Both the position numbers and the translations under genes were made by a program. 64,000 nt of DNA from Sulfurovum sp. (GTDB taxonomy: Bacteria > Campylobacterota > Campylobacteria > Campylobacterales > Sulfurovaceae): positions 106,909 to 170,908 of the forward strand of contig JALXCZ010000011.1 of the NCBI GenBank assembly GCA_026990595.1, given 5' to 3'. The first letter of the stretch is position 1; every line of letters begins with the position of its first letter. The notes under the pieces were generated by a model. The model saw nothing but the letters and a program-made list of their open reading frames with translations, was not told the DNA's origin and made no database searches. Below are positions 17,749 through 25,805 of this stretch, in pieces.

Positions 17749-18234
17749 TTATTTAGGGATTCCTATAACATTTTCTTTAAAAATTGTTTTATATAAAATC
17801 GCACCGCCAAATGTTGAATTTGTTAAATTATTGTCATCAAATATTGCTGAGCCTAATGCTGATTCACTAAAATTACAGTTATCGATTATTGCATGGGAAA
17901 AATTGCCTTTCCAAATTCTTGCTTCAGTAAAATTCACATCCCGCAAGATGGCATTAACAAATGTAGCCCCCTTTATATTTGAGTTAACAAATAAGGCATG
18001 ACTTAAATCCGAATTGGAAAAATTTGCTTTATGTGCAATGGTGTTGGTAAAATTGACATGTGTCAAGTTTGCATCATTTAAATTCGACATGCTTAAGTCG
18101 AGACCTTTTAAATCTGCATAACTCAAATCACACATAGGACAGTCTCCGTCCTCCTTGAGTTTCTTTAGATCATTAATATCAAAGGCAAAAAGCAGATTTG
18201 AGCAGATCAGTACTGATAATATTATGTTTTTCAT
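17749..18234 (-). CDS. Exported pentapeptide-repeat protein
   Basis: 161-aa protein with a signal peptide (about 1-18) and about 20 consecutive pentapeptide repeats of the A(D/N)LXX type (LSYADLKGLDLSMSNLNDANL to GAILYKTIF), which fold into a right-handed beta helix. CPMC lies at the start of the mature region (GDCPMCDLSYADL), reminiscent of a redox or metal pair. Its ATG overlaps the stop of the upstream thioredoxin-like gene by 4 bp. The function is unknown; a thioredoxin partner acting on the CPMC pair is an inference. Confidence 0.82.
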   Translation of the reverse strand: MKNIILSVLICSNLLFAFDINDLKKLKEDGDCPMCDLSYADLKGLDLSMSNLNDANLTHVNFTNTIAHKANFSNSDLSHALFVNSNIKGATFVNAILRDVNFTEARIWKGNFSHAIIDNCNFSESALGSAIFDDNNLTNSTFGGAILYKTIFKENVIGIPK

Positions 18235-18611
18235 TTTAAAGCCTTCAGGTTTTGAAGAAAGATATCTGCTTTGCTTCCGCCAATAATTTTATTTTTTTCT
18301 TTTGCATTTTTATCGATAAAGAAAAAGGTAGGAATACCAATATAGTTAAATCCTTCCGGCAGCGTATCTTTTTGAATATCAAGGGTTAAAACAATAAAAT
18401 GTTTTTTTATATAGCTGACAACCTCTTTATTTTTAAAAACAACTTCTTTCATATAATTGCATTCAGGACACCATGTTGCAGAATACATCATCATCACTTC
18501 TTTATTTTGCGTTTTTGCTTTTTGTAATGCTTTGTTAAAATTGTGTTCAAATTGTAATTCACCAGCAAATAATGCTAATGTGCATGCAATGATCAATAGG
18601 AGTGATTTCAT
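18231..18611 (-). CDS. Periplasmic thioredoxin-fold protein
   Basis: 126-aa thioredoxin-like protein with a signal peptide (about 1-16) and the active site WCPEC in YSATWCPECNYMKEVVF. The cis-proline loop is YIGIPTFFF. It resembles SoxW/DsbD-gamma-type proteins (thioredoxin_7 type). Genes upstream are separated by about 150 bp, and the pentapeptide gene follows with a 4-bp overlap. Confidence 0.88.
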   Translation of the reverse strand: MKSLLLIIACTLALFAGELQFEHNFNKALQKAKTQNKEVMMMYSATWCPECNYMKEVVFKNKEVVSYIKKHFIVLTLDIQKDTLPEGFNYIGIPTFFFIDKNAKEKNKIIGGSKADIFLQNLKALK

Positions 18612-18765
18612 ATTTTACCCTTATGCTTTTTTGTTTTAAACGCTTGATTTTTTATATACCTATTTTATTCAAGGTACATTATAGGCACTATATACTTATA
18701 AATGGAACTTCTAAAGTGAAAAGAGAAAGTCTTATAAAGTGATGAGCAGATATGCGTTTTGTTAT

Positions 18766-19320
18766 CTACCTTATCTTGCTCAATATCTTAGCTGTATTCT
18801 TTGCACTTGTATCAACGCCGCCAAATATATTACATTCGGTAAGTTTCATTCCACAAAATTCTATAATTTGTTCTTTAAACATATTTTTTAACCGTCTATT
18901 TGCTCCTGTGAGCATATAAATAAAATGTGGAGCTCCGGTTGTTGTGAATATTTTTACAGTTTTACCTTGTAATAAACCTTTTGGTCTTGAATTAACATAT
19001 TTAAAGGCAAAGCCTTTAGATAAGTTCCAATCAAAAAAGTTTTTTAATATTGCCGGCATACTACCCCACCAATAGGGGAATACAAAAACTATCTCATCGG
19101 CATTTGAGATGCTGTTTTGATAATATTTCATCTCTTTTGTGACGACTAATTCATTGGCATTTTCATATGTAAAGAAAGGCTGTTGATTTTCATCTCTATA
19201 TAAATCCAGTATCTCAATCTTGAAGTTTTTTTTCTCTGAAATTTCTTTATATTTATTTGCCATTGCAAAAGAAAAACTGTTTTGTTTGGGATGTGCAACG
19301 ATGATTAAAATATTTTTCAT
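18766..19320 (-). CDS. NAD(P)H-dependent flavodoxin-fold oxidoreductase
   Basis: 184-aa protein of the flavodoxin-like NAD(P)H quinone reductase family (KefF/MdaB/NQO type). The FMN-binding start is ILIIVAHPKQNSFSFAMA, and the typical VFVFPYWWGSMPAILKNFFDW and TTTGAP motifs follow. Strain-to-strain roles include quinone reduction and protection from oxidative stress. It lies just behind an attC-like repeat whose end provides its ribosome-binding site (AAGGACAC), and may be a cassette gene. Confidence 0.88.
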   Translation of the reverse strand: MKNILIIVAHPKQNSFSFAMANKYKEISEKKNFKIEILDLYRDENQQPFFTYENANELVVTKEMKYYQNSISNADEIVFVFPYWWGSMPAILKNFFDWNLSKGFAFKYVNSRPKGLLQGKTVKIFTTTGAPHFIYMLTGANRRLKNMFKEQIIEFCGMKLTECNIFGGVDTSAKNTAKILSKIR

Positions 19321-19349
19321 TTTTATGTGTCCTTGTATGTTGTTAGAAA

Positions 19350-19411
19350 ACGGCTGTCTTGAGAAATAGTTTTCCCGCTAGGGTAAACTATTGGTCTCCT
19401 CGTATTTGTTA
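19350..19411 (-). repeat. attC-like repeat, copy 1
   Basis: 62-bp element 56/62 identical to the copy at 21530-21591. On the minus strand it begins TAACAAATACGAGG and ends ACAGCCGTT, matching the general TAAC...GTT ends of integron attC sites. The centre folds into AATAGTTT-x-CCC/GGG-x-AAACTATT. Relative to copy 2, one stem pair changes from A-T to G-C on both sides, so the structure is conserved. It starts at the stop codon of the small gene 19409-19726, the usual position for an attC site. Confidence 0.55.
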
Positions 19412-19726
19412 TACTTTAGTGACACTTTCATAGTAGTTTTGAACGGTAATCAATGGCTTTTCTTCTGATTTTATAGAGTCAATATATTCAAGCATCAATC
19501 GTGCAACATTTTGCACTCTATTTGGATGATAAATTTTCAAGTACTCAATCAAAGCAATGGCTCCATTTGTTCCTGTCATTCCGTAAGGAAATTCATTATT
19601 TAAAATTTTTTCAATATTCTTCTTAGTCCAATTTGCATTACTTGTATCCCCATCAATTTTAGGTTTATGTCCCATTGCAAATTCGTAATGAGATAACCAA
19701 AATTCACTTGTATAACCTCTTGGCAT
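19409..19726 (-). CDS. Small protein downstream of GmrSD-type nuclease, unknown function
   Basis: 105-aa soluble protein starting MPRGYTSEFWLSHYEFAMG, rich in aromatic residues and with no recognised motif. It contains a glycine-rich turn (YGMTGTNGAIALIEYLKIYHPNRVQ) followed by a helix. AAGGA lies upstream of the ATG. It starts 35 bp behind the DUF262 gene in the same direction and shares its AT-rich composition. It may be a partner or regulator of the nuclease, or a separate cassette passenger. I do not recognise the family. Confidence 0.7.
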   Translation of the reverse strand: MPRGYTSEFWLSHYEFAMGHKPKIDGDTSNANWTKKNIEKILNNEFPYGMTGTNGAIALIEYLKIYHPNRVQNVARLMLEYIDSIKSEEKPLITVQNYYESVTKV

Positions 19727-19761
19727 AATTTAAATCCTTCTGTGTAGTATTTGTTAACATT

Positions 19762-21510
19762 TTATTGCAGTTTAGCCTTGAAGACATTTTGAATAAGTTC
19801 TTCTCTCTTTTCAAAGAATTCTTTAAAATTATTAAACTTTAAATCTATATCTTGAGGGATGTAATGTTTGTCACAATAGTCTTTCTGTTCTAATTTAGTT
19901 GCATAGGTATCTTTAAACCATATTTCAAATTCTGTATCTTGTTTTTCAATATTAGGAATAGCTTCTAAAAGCTGTAAATTACCAATATAATTTGTATAGT
20001 CTTGAAAGACTTTTATTTCCTCATCAGTTAGACCTTTTTTCTTAAGAACTGATTTTTTAAATAAGCTTTTTGGAAAAATATGATCAATATGAAACTTATT
20101 TCTAAAATCTAAAGTAGGATAAAGTAGAGATAATACGGAAAATGTAAATCCTTGTCCATATTTATAAAATGTAAGATTTTCTATATCTTCATCAGAAAAT
20201 ATTAATGTTTTATTTGTACCTTTAAATTTATCAATAATTTTAGCTAATGGAAACTCATCATTGATATCTTTTTGAATTAAGTCTCTAATTGGTCTTAATA
20301 CATTATCAGGTTGCCCACTAAAAGCTCTTTTTATCAGTGATAAAACAAGCCATTGTCTAATTTTTTTCTTATCTTCTAAATTTGAATTTGATGTAATAAA
20401 ACTATCTTTTACTTGCTTCTTATACAGATAATAAGCAATTGGTATTAAAGCATTATTTGAACTTAATGTTTCCCTATCATAGCCAAAACTACTCACTAGT
20501 TGGACTGCTAACTTTAATGCCTTAGTGATGCTTTCCCAATTATTTTCTATTGCTAACATATTGCTTTTATTGAAATTATCTACTTTGAAAGCAAAATCTT
20601 TAAAATCACTTAGAATAAGAGATGATTTTAGTATAAAGTCTTTATCAACATCAAAACCATTCCCAATGTTGTTTATTTCATCTACTATAGTTATAATTTC
20701 TTCTCTTGCATCTTTAGTTTCCCATTGTGCTGTTGCAATCGATAATAATAAATCTGAATAACTTAACTTTGTTCCTCCACTATTAATTCTAATAAAGATA
20801 TTTAAAACTTTATCTAATGACTGGCTTGCCTCTTTGTAGTAGCTCAAAATACCTTTTTCAATAATTACATTTCTTAGCTTAAATAATGTATTATTTGCAA
20901 ACTTTGCTTGTTCAGTATTATATTCAGTGAAAATTTCATTTGTTAACAGATAACTATTTACATCGCCTGGTTCTTCAAGTTTTAAAATATCTCCTACATA
21001 AAACCAAAAATGTGTTTCATCTTTTTCAGTAGATTCATTTTCTGTTAAAAAAGAAAAATCATACTCTAAATCATCAGATGATGATTTAGAAATTAAATTT
21101 ATATATAATTTCCTAGATGGGTAAGCATCTGGATTGTCGTATCTTTTTCGAGGTAATTTATATGCAAAACTACCTTTTAATGCTATGTATAATGAGGTTA
21201 ATCTTTGTTGACCATCCAAAATAGCAGTTATTTTATCATCCCCATTGATAGAAGCTTTAGGGTTATGTCTATTATTTCTTTCATTATAATTTCTGATAAA
21301 CTCATAAAATTCATAATTATTAACATTTTCTTTATCCACTTCCCAAAATAAAAATGAACTAATTGGGTAATCCCTCATCAAGCTGTCAAATAGTCTTTCT
21401 ATTTGATAAGTATCCCATACAAATTCCCTTTGAATCGTTGGAAGTAGATACTCTTTCTTATGAATTTTTTCAATAACATTTTTTATAGTTAAAGCTGTTT
21501 CGTATGACAT
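19762..21510 (-). CDS. DUF262/HNH protein, GmrSD-type modification-dependent nuclease
   Basis: 582-aa defence protein. The N-terminal DUF262 (ParB/GmrS-like NTPase) region shows LLPTIQREFVWDTYQIERLFDSLMRDYPI and ILDGQQRLTSLYIAL. The C-terminal part has an HNH-like DHIFPKS motif in FHIDHIFPKSLFKKS, as in DUF1524 (GmrD). Such proteins cut phage DNA with modified bases. Here both parts are in one chain. The gene is AT-rich compared with neighbours and lies between two attC-like repeats, suggesting acquisition by transfer. The ribosome-binding site AAGGAAC is contributed by the end of repeat copy 2. Confidence 0.88.
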   Translation of the reverse strand: MSYETALTIKNVIEKIHKKEYLLPTIQREFVWDTYQIERLFDSLMRDYPISSFLFWEVDKENVNNYEFYEFIRNYNERNNRHNPKASINGDDKITAILDGQQRLTSLYIALKGSFAYKLPRKRYDNPDAYPSRKLYINLISKSSSDDLEYDFSFLTENESTEKDETHFWFYVGDILKLEEPGDVNSYLLTNEIFTEYNTEQAKFANNTLFKLRNVIIEKGILSYYKEASQSLDKVLNIFIRINSGGTKLSYSDLLLSIATAQWETKDAREEIITIVDEINNIGNGFDVDKDFILKSSLILSDFKDFAFKVDNFNKSNMLAIENNWESITKALKLAVQLVSSFGYDRETLSSNNALIPIAYYLYKKQVKDSFITSNSNLEDKKKIRQWLVLSLIKRAFSGQPDNVLRPIRDLIQKDINDEFPLAKIIDKFKGTNKTLIFSDEDIENLTFYKYGQGFTFSVLSLLYPTLDFRNKFHIDHIFPKSLFKKSVLKKKGLTDEEIKVFQDYTNYIGNLQLLEAIPNIEKQDTEFEIWFKDTYATKLEQKDYCDKHYIPQDIDLKFNNFKEFFEKREELIQNVFKAKLQ

Positions 21511-21529
21511 TTAGTTCCTTTGTATGTTA

Positions 21530-21591
21530 ACGACTGTCGTGAGCAATAATTTTCCCGCTAGGGTAAATTATTGGTCTCCTCGTTTTTGTTA
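21530..21591 (-). repeat. attC-like repeat, copy 2
   Basis: Second copy of the 62-bp element. The central stem is AATAATTT-x-CCC with GGG-x-AAATTATT. It lies 3' of the 74-aa gene and immediately 5' of the DUF262 gene. Beyond the 62 bp, both copies are followed on the minus strand by AACATACAA(A)GGA, which supplies a Shine-Dalgarno sequence to the next gene. No integrase gene is in the window. Confidence 0.55.
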
Positions 21592-21628
21592 GTGTTTTTG
21601 AACAATTCTAAGTTGTTTTTTCATTGAA

Positions 21629-21853
21629 CTAACTTATTTTATATAAATTATGATTATCAGTTCTAATAGTTAAATGAGTAATATTAGAAAAAAAGCCTTT
21701 TTCATAATTTTCTTTAAATTGTTTTCCAAAAGTTGTTGGCGTAATTGATTCCCAGATTGAATTAAATAAAATATTTAATTCATATTCCCCAGCGTTTGTA
21801 TTGTCTATAATACTTTGATATTGTTGAATTTGCTCATTAGTAAAATCTTCCAT
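21629..21853 (-). CDS. Small hypothetical protein
   Basis: 74-aa soluble protein (MEDFTNEQIQQYQSIIDNTNAGEYELNILFNSIWESI...), AT-rich and without recognised motifs. AAGGACA precedes the ATG. It lies upstream of attC-like copy 2 in the same orientation and may be the first visible cassette gene. Whether it is expressed cannot be judged. Confidence 0.55.
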   Translation of the reverse strand: MEDFTNEQIQQYQSIIDNTNAGEYELNILFNSIWESITPTTFGKQFKENYEKGFFSNITHLTIRTDNHNLYKIS

Positions 21854-22103
21854 TTATTTTGTCCTTATTTATTTGTACACTAACTATATTATTTAGAAGA
21901 ACACAATGCCCTGCTATTATGATATTTCAGTATTAAGAGTATATCAAATATGTCTTGATATTGGTGAAACTTGCTCGAATTTGCATGATTTCACATTCTT
22001 ATAGCTGTTTGATATAAGTCTGTAATGGTGGGTTATTGTATTTAGGGTCAGATTAAACCTATTTCGCTAAAATAATAGCCAAATATAACACACAAGGCAG
22101 AAA

Positions 22104-22583
22104 ATGAAAATAGTAGTAATCCAAGGTCCAAATTTGAATATGCTCGGAATTAGAGAGCAGAACATTTACGGACCAATGAAATTAGAAGATATTCACGCAC
22201 AGATGAAAGGTTTTGCAGAGCAAAACAAACTTGATATCGAGTTTTTTCAGAGTAACTTAGAAGGTGAGATTGTAGATCGTATTCAGGAATGTATCGGTGA
22301 TGCGGACGGTATCATCATCAACCCTGCGGCATATACACACACTTCTATTGCCATTAGAGATGCTATCGCAGCAGTACAGATACCTACGCTTGAAGTACAC
22401 CTAAGCAACATCCACCAAAGAGAAGAGTTCAGACACAAGTCACTGACTGCTCCTGTATGTGCAGGTCAGATCTTGGGTATGGGACCATTTGGTTACCACT
22501 TGGCAATGGTTGGTATGACACAGATCCTTTCTGAGATTTCGATGATGAAAGAACAACAGGCTAAAGCACAGCAAAAAGCGTAA
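22104..22583 (+). CDS. aroQ: 3-dehydroquinate dehydratase, type II
   Basis: Third step of the shikimate pathway. The 159-aa protein shows the type II signature: [18 protein letters not shown] (active-site Tyr in IYG), [32 protein letters not shown] and [17 protein letters not shown]. The gene opens the aroQ-pepQ-folK-flhF run found also in Helicobacter. The 250 bp upstream (21854-22103) show no gene. Confidence 0.97.
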   Translation: MKIVVIQGPNLNMLGIREQNIYGPMKLEDIHAQMKGFAEQNKLDIEFFQSNLEGEIVDRIQECIGDADGIIINPAAYTHTSIAIRDAIAAVQIPTLEVHLSNIHQREEFRHKSLTAPVCAGQILGMGPFGYHLAMVGMTQILSEISMMKEQQAKAQQKA

Positions 22584-22613
22584 TAGCTTCGGCAGGCTCA
22601 GCTACCGAGTTTC

Positions 22614-22690
22614 CTCGTTCCCATCCGTCCTCGGTGGGAATACATAAATTAAATCCCATATTTTGGTGTTGTAGGGGTACAACACCCTAC
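22614..22690. repeat. Two palindromic repeats between aroQ and pepQ
   Basis: A family-B hairpin (CTCGTTCCCA...TGGGAATA, 22614-22645) is followed by a family-A palindrome: GGTGTTGTA at 22665-22673 and TACAACACC at 22678-22686. Relatives occur at 23722, 50433, 50475, 52664, 52693, 52773 and 63263. Confidence 0.75.
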
Positions 22691-22705
22691 AAAAAAAGGT
22701 TTCTT

Positions 22706-23725
22706 ATGAACTATATGCTTCTAAATGAAAATGCTATCTATTATGAATGCGGTTACAGTTGTGACAATGCACTCTACCTGCGTTTGGGTTCAGAAGCATA
22801 TTTCATTACTGACGGTCGCTACACTATAGATGCCAAACAACATGTCAAAGGTGCCAAAGTAGTCATAAACGGTGACCTGTACGGTGAAGCGGTCAAACTG
22901 CTTAAAAAGGCTAAGGTTAAAAAGGTTGTGTTCGATCCTAAAGAGTGGAGTGTAGCGGGATTTGAGAAAATAAGCTCTCAGACAAAAGTGACTTTTAAAG
23001 CTAAGCCGGACTTTTCTCATAAAAAGCGCATTATCAAGTCAGATGCAGAGTTGAAGATCATTGCCAAGGCAGCCAAACTTGGTGCAAAAGCCTTTAAAAC
23101 ATTGGCAAAAGAGTTCAGCAGGAACGGCTTTGGTGAAGATGAGTTTACTTTAACACACAGAGCCAGAACGGTTCTGGGTGATTTTGGAAAATTCGATCTG
23201 AGTTTTGAGCCTATTGTAGCTGTGAATGCCAATGCGGCGAAACCGCATGCAACACCGACAAAAACAAAACTGAAAAAAGGTGACCTTTTGCTTGTTGATG
23301 CAGGGCTGAAGTACAAACGCTACTGCTCAGACAGAACACGTACGGTGTTTGCACAAGAGGGCTTTAAGTTCAAGACCAGACAACACTTCTCGCAAAAGAA
23401 GATACAAAAAGCCTACGATACCGTACTCAAAGCCCATGACAACGCCATAGCCAAAGCACGTTCGGGCATGAAAGCCAAAAAGGTAGATGCGCTCACACGT
23501 GACATCATAGAAAAAGCGGGGTTTGGAGAGTATTATGTACACTCCACAGGACATGGGGTAGGGCTTGATATTCACGAGATGCCTTACATCTCTAAAAAGT
23601 CAGACACCATCATAGAAGACGGGATGGTCTATACCATAGAGCCAGGCATCTACATACCCAATGAATTTGGTATACGCATAGAAGATATGGTAGCTATGGT
23701 AGACGGAAAGGTAAAGGTATTGTAG
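22706..23725 (+). CDS. pepQ: M24-family aminopeptidase, Xaa-Pro dipeptidase type
   Basis: Metallopeptidase expected to cleave Xaa-Pro bonds. The start at 22706 follows an AAAGG ribosome-binding site; a longer in-frame start at 22634 would be encoded by the palindromic repeat and is rejected. The 339-aa protein has a short N-terminal creatinase-like domain (ALYLRLGSEAYFITDGRYTIDAK) and a pita-bread catalytic domain with metal ligands in DAGLKYKRYCSDRTRT, STGHGVGLDIHE, IEPGIYIP and GIRIEDM. The TAG stop lies within a palindromic repeat. HP1037 of Helicobacter is the syntenic relative. Confidence 0.92.
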   Translation: MNYMLLNENAIYYECGYSCDNALYLRLGSEAYFITDGRYTIDAKQHVKGAKVVINGDLYGEAVKLLKKAKVKKVVFDPKEWSVAGFEKISSQTKVTFKAKPDFSHKKRIIKSDAELKIIAKAAKLGAKAFKTLAKEFSRNGFGEDEFTLTHRARTVLGDFGKFDLSFEPIVAVNANAAKPHATPTKTKLKKGDLLLVDAGLKYKRYCSDRTRTVFAQEGFKFKTRQHFSQKKIQKAYDTVLKAHDNAIAKARSGMKAKKVDALTRDIIEKAGFGEYYVHSTGHGVGLDIHEMPYISKKSDTIIEDGMVYTIEPGIYIPNEFGIRIEDMVAMVDGKVKVL

Positions 23726-23748
23726 GGTTGCTGTACCCTTACAACACC
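23722..23748. repeat. Palindromic repeat family A overlapping the pepQ stop
   Basis: GTAGGGTTGCTGTACCC followed by TTACAACACC is a diverged copy of the family-A palindrome seen at 52664 and 63263. The TAG stop of pepQ (23723-23725) is its second to fourth bases. Confidence 0.65.
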
Positions 23749-23753
23749 AAAAG

Positions 23754-24248
23754 ATGGACATGGTAAAAAGAAAAAAACTCAATAAAAACCATACATTGAT
23801 TTCTACCCCGCATTTTCCCTATAATACCAAAAGCAAAGGCGGCAACCGTGCACTTCTTGGCATAGGTGGAAACATAGGCGATGTCATACGCCGTTTTGAA
23901 CACCTTTTTTGGTATTTGAAACGTTCACCGTTTGTGCATGTCGTGGAGACAGCACCACTGTTAAAGAACCCGCCGTTTGGCTATACCCGGCAGGATGATT
24001 TTTTCAACTCACTGTTGTTGGTTGAAACCAGGTTGACACCGCAGGCATTATTGCGTTATGTGTTACGTGTCGAGAGACTGTTTGGACGTAAGCGTTCCTT
24101 TCAGGATGCACCGCGTACGCTAGATATAGATATAATATTTTATGAGAATGTGAAGATGGATACCAAAACCCTGACACTTCCGCATCCGGGATGGATGAAG
24201 AGAAGTTCAGTGCTTATCCCGCTCTCACATATGAAAGGTCGTTTATAA
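23754..24248 (+). CDS. folK: 2-amino-4-hydroxy-6-hydroxymethyldihydropteridine pyrophosphokinase
   Basis: Folate biosynthesis kinase (HPPK), 164 aa. Family landmarks are LLGIGGNIGDVIRRFE, NSLLLVETRLTPQALL, the VERLFGRKRSFQDAPRTLDIDIIFY signature, and LPHPGWMKRSSVLIPL. The N-terminal 30 residues (MDMVKRKKLNKNHTL...) are an extension without recognisable motif, and no strong ribosome-binding site precedes the ATG, so the start is uncertain. The stop overlaps the flhF start (TAATG). Confidence 0.93.
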   Translation: MDMVKRKKLNKNHTLISTPHFPYNTKSKGGNRALLGIGGNIGDVIRRFEHLFWYLKRSPFVHVVETAPLLKNPPFGYTRQDDFFNSLLLVETRLTPQALLRYVLRVERLFGRKRSFQDAPRTLDIDIIFYENVKMDTKTLTLPHPGWMKRSSVLIPLSHMKGRL

Positions 24249-25327
24249 TGATAAATGAAACATTTGTAGCTTCAGACCCTAAAAGTGCCTATGAACAGGC
24301 AGTGGAAAAATATGGTACGTCCGATCTTTCCATTGTCTCTGCAAAACAGGTGAAGTATGATGACGGAGCACTGCGTTGTGAAGTGATCATAGCCGTACCT
24401 CAAGCACTTTTTATGCAAAGATCATTTGGTGATGAGCCGATCGTGGGAGAGGAAGAAGTCCTGCTTTCAGAAGTAAGTGAACTCAAAGCCCAGCTTGAAG
24501 TGATGAAAGAGGGAATGTATGAGGAGATACAAAAAGAAGACAGCGTGATCTCTGAAGTCAAAGCACTCTTCATGAAAAAAGGTATTTCCGCCCGGTGGCT
24601 TGATGAAATGTTCCATACACTTATAGGTACGGAAGTTGTAGAAGAAAAATCACTTCTGGTCTCTTACCTGCTTGAAGAGATAGACGAGGCACTCAAAGTC
24701 AAAACTGAAGACCTCTCTACACCCAAAGTAATGATGCTTGTAGGTCCTACAGGGGTAGGGAAAACGACAACTATTGCCAAACTTGCAGCACGTTATGCCT
24801 ACTTGCTGGACAGACCTTACAAAGTAGCTCTGCTTAACCTTGACAGTTACAAAGTAGGTGCCATAGAACAGCTTGAACACTATGCAGACATTATGCAGAT
24901 AGAGCATCTCTCCATCTCTTCGGTAGAAGGATTCAAAGAGAAGCTTGAAGTGTTGGCAGAGTATGATGTGGTACTTATAGATACTGCAGGAATGTCTCCG
25001 TATGATACACAGAAGTTCATCCGTACCGTAGAATTCGTCAATACCGAGTCAGAAAGAAAAATAGAGGTTGACCTGGTGCTCTCCGCTACGGTTAAGTATG
25101 AAGATATGGAAGATATTTACAAGAATTTCTCATTTCTTAATTTGGATTCTGTCATCATCAGCAAGTTTGATGAGACAAAACATTTTGGTACACTGCTGAA
25201 TTTTATGTTACTCTATAAACTTCCTATGAGCTACTTCTCTGTAGGGCAGGAGGTACCTGACGATCTGGTTCCTGCGAGTAAAGAGTACCTTTTGGAGCGT
25301 TTTATAGGAGATGTCAATGAAGGGTGA
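24248..25327 (+). CDS. flhF: Flagellar biosynthesis GTPase FlhF
   Basis: SRP-like GTPase that places and regulates the polar flagellum. The ATG at 24248 overlaps the folK stop (TAATG) and begins MINETFVASDPKSAYEQAVEKYG, the usual FlhF B-domain opening; an upstream in-frame start within folK is rejected. The 359-aa protein has the P-loop GPTGVGKTTTIAKLAARYA, LLNLDSYKVGAIEQLEHYA, and the G3 motif LIDTAGMSPYD. No flhG follows directly in this window; instead an unrecognised gene overlaps its end. Confidence 0.96.
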   Translation: MINETFVASDPKSAYEQAVEKYGTSDLSIVSAKQVKYDDGALRCEVIIAVPQALFMQRSFGDEPIVGEEEVLLSEVSELKAQLEVMKEGMYEEIQKEDSVISEVKALFMKKGISARWLDEMFHTLIGTEVVEEKSLLVSYLLEEIDEALKVKTEDLSTPKVMMLVGPTGVGKTTTIAKLAARYAYLLDRPYKVALLNLDSYKVGAIEQLEHYADIMQIEHLSISSVEGFKEKLEVLAEYDVVLIDTAGMSPYDTQKFIRTVEFVNTESERKIEVDLVLSATVKYEDMEDIYKNFSFLNLDSVIISKFDETKHFGTLLNFMLLYKLPMSYFSVGQEVPDDLVPASKEYLLERFIGDVNEG

Positions 25328-25805
25328 AACACAGGCAGTTCACTTAGCCAAAGTCATGCAAAAGCATAAGCTCTACCCTGAATATGAGCTGGCACTTCCT
25401 TTGGTCAAAGTAAAGAAGAGCAGTTTTAAAAAACTTACACAGGGTGATATACTTCTTTTAGGACTTGACGGACTGGAGTTGATACTTTTACTAGAAGAGT
25501 GTGTCTGTGCAAATGCAGAGATAAACGAGGCACAGAACAGTTTTAAAATAAAAATAACAAATATAGTAGAAAAGACGGATATATCGAATCATAGTAAAAA
25601 ATATGAAATTTTAAAATGTTCTTTCGGAATGCTTCAAAGCAGAAAGCTTGAAGTAGGGCATAAAATAGATATTGCCCAACTGAATTTGGAAGATGTTACG
25701 CTTTTTACAGAGGGTAGAAAACAAGCAGAGGGAAAGCTTGTAAAAGTGGATGATGAGATCGCTATACAAATTATAAAAGTGAATAAAAATGAAAAACAGA
25801 GGTAA
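25317..25805 (+). CDS. Hypothetical protein between flhF and mnmA
   Basis: 162-aa soluble protein. The ATG at 25317 is preferred because TAGGAG lies 6 bp upstream. Two stretches, [26 protein letters not shown] and [13 protein letters not shown]...[17 protein letters not shown], weakly resemble the SpoA (FliN/YscQ) fold, which would suit a gene behind flhF, but this is a by-eye impression. It overlaps flhF by 11 bp and mnmA by 17 bp, so all three are translated together. Confidence 0.7.
   Translation: MKGETQAVHLAKVMQKHKLYPEYELALPLVKVKKSSFKKLTQGDILLLGLDGLELILLLEECVCANAEINEAQNSFKIKITNIVEKTDISNHSKKYEILKCSFGMLQSRKLEVGHKIDIAQLNLEDVTLFTEGRKQAEGKLVKVDDEIAIQIIKVNKNEKQR

Noticed and set aside
22634-22705. 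Longer PepQ start
   Set aside because: The extra residues come from a palindromic repeat, and the ATG at 22706 has a proper ribosome-binding site.
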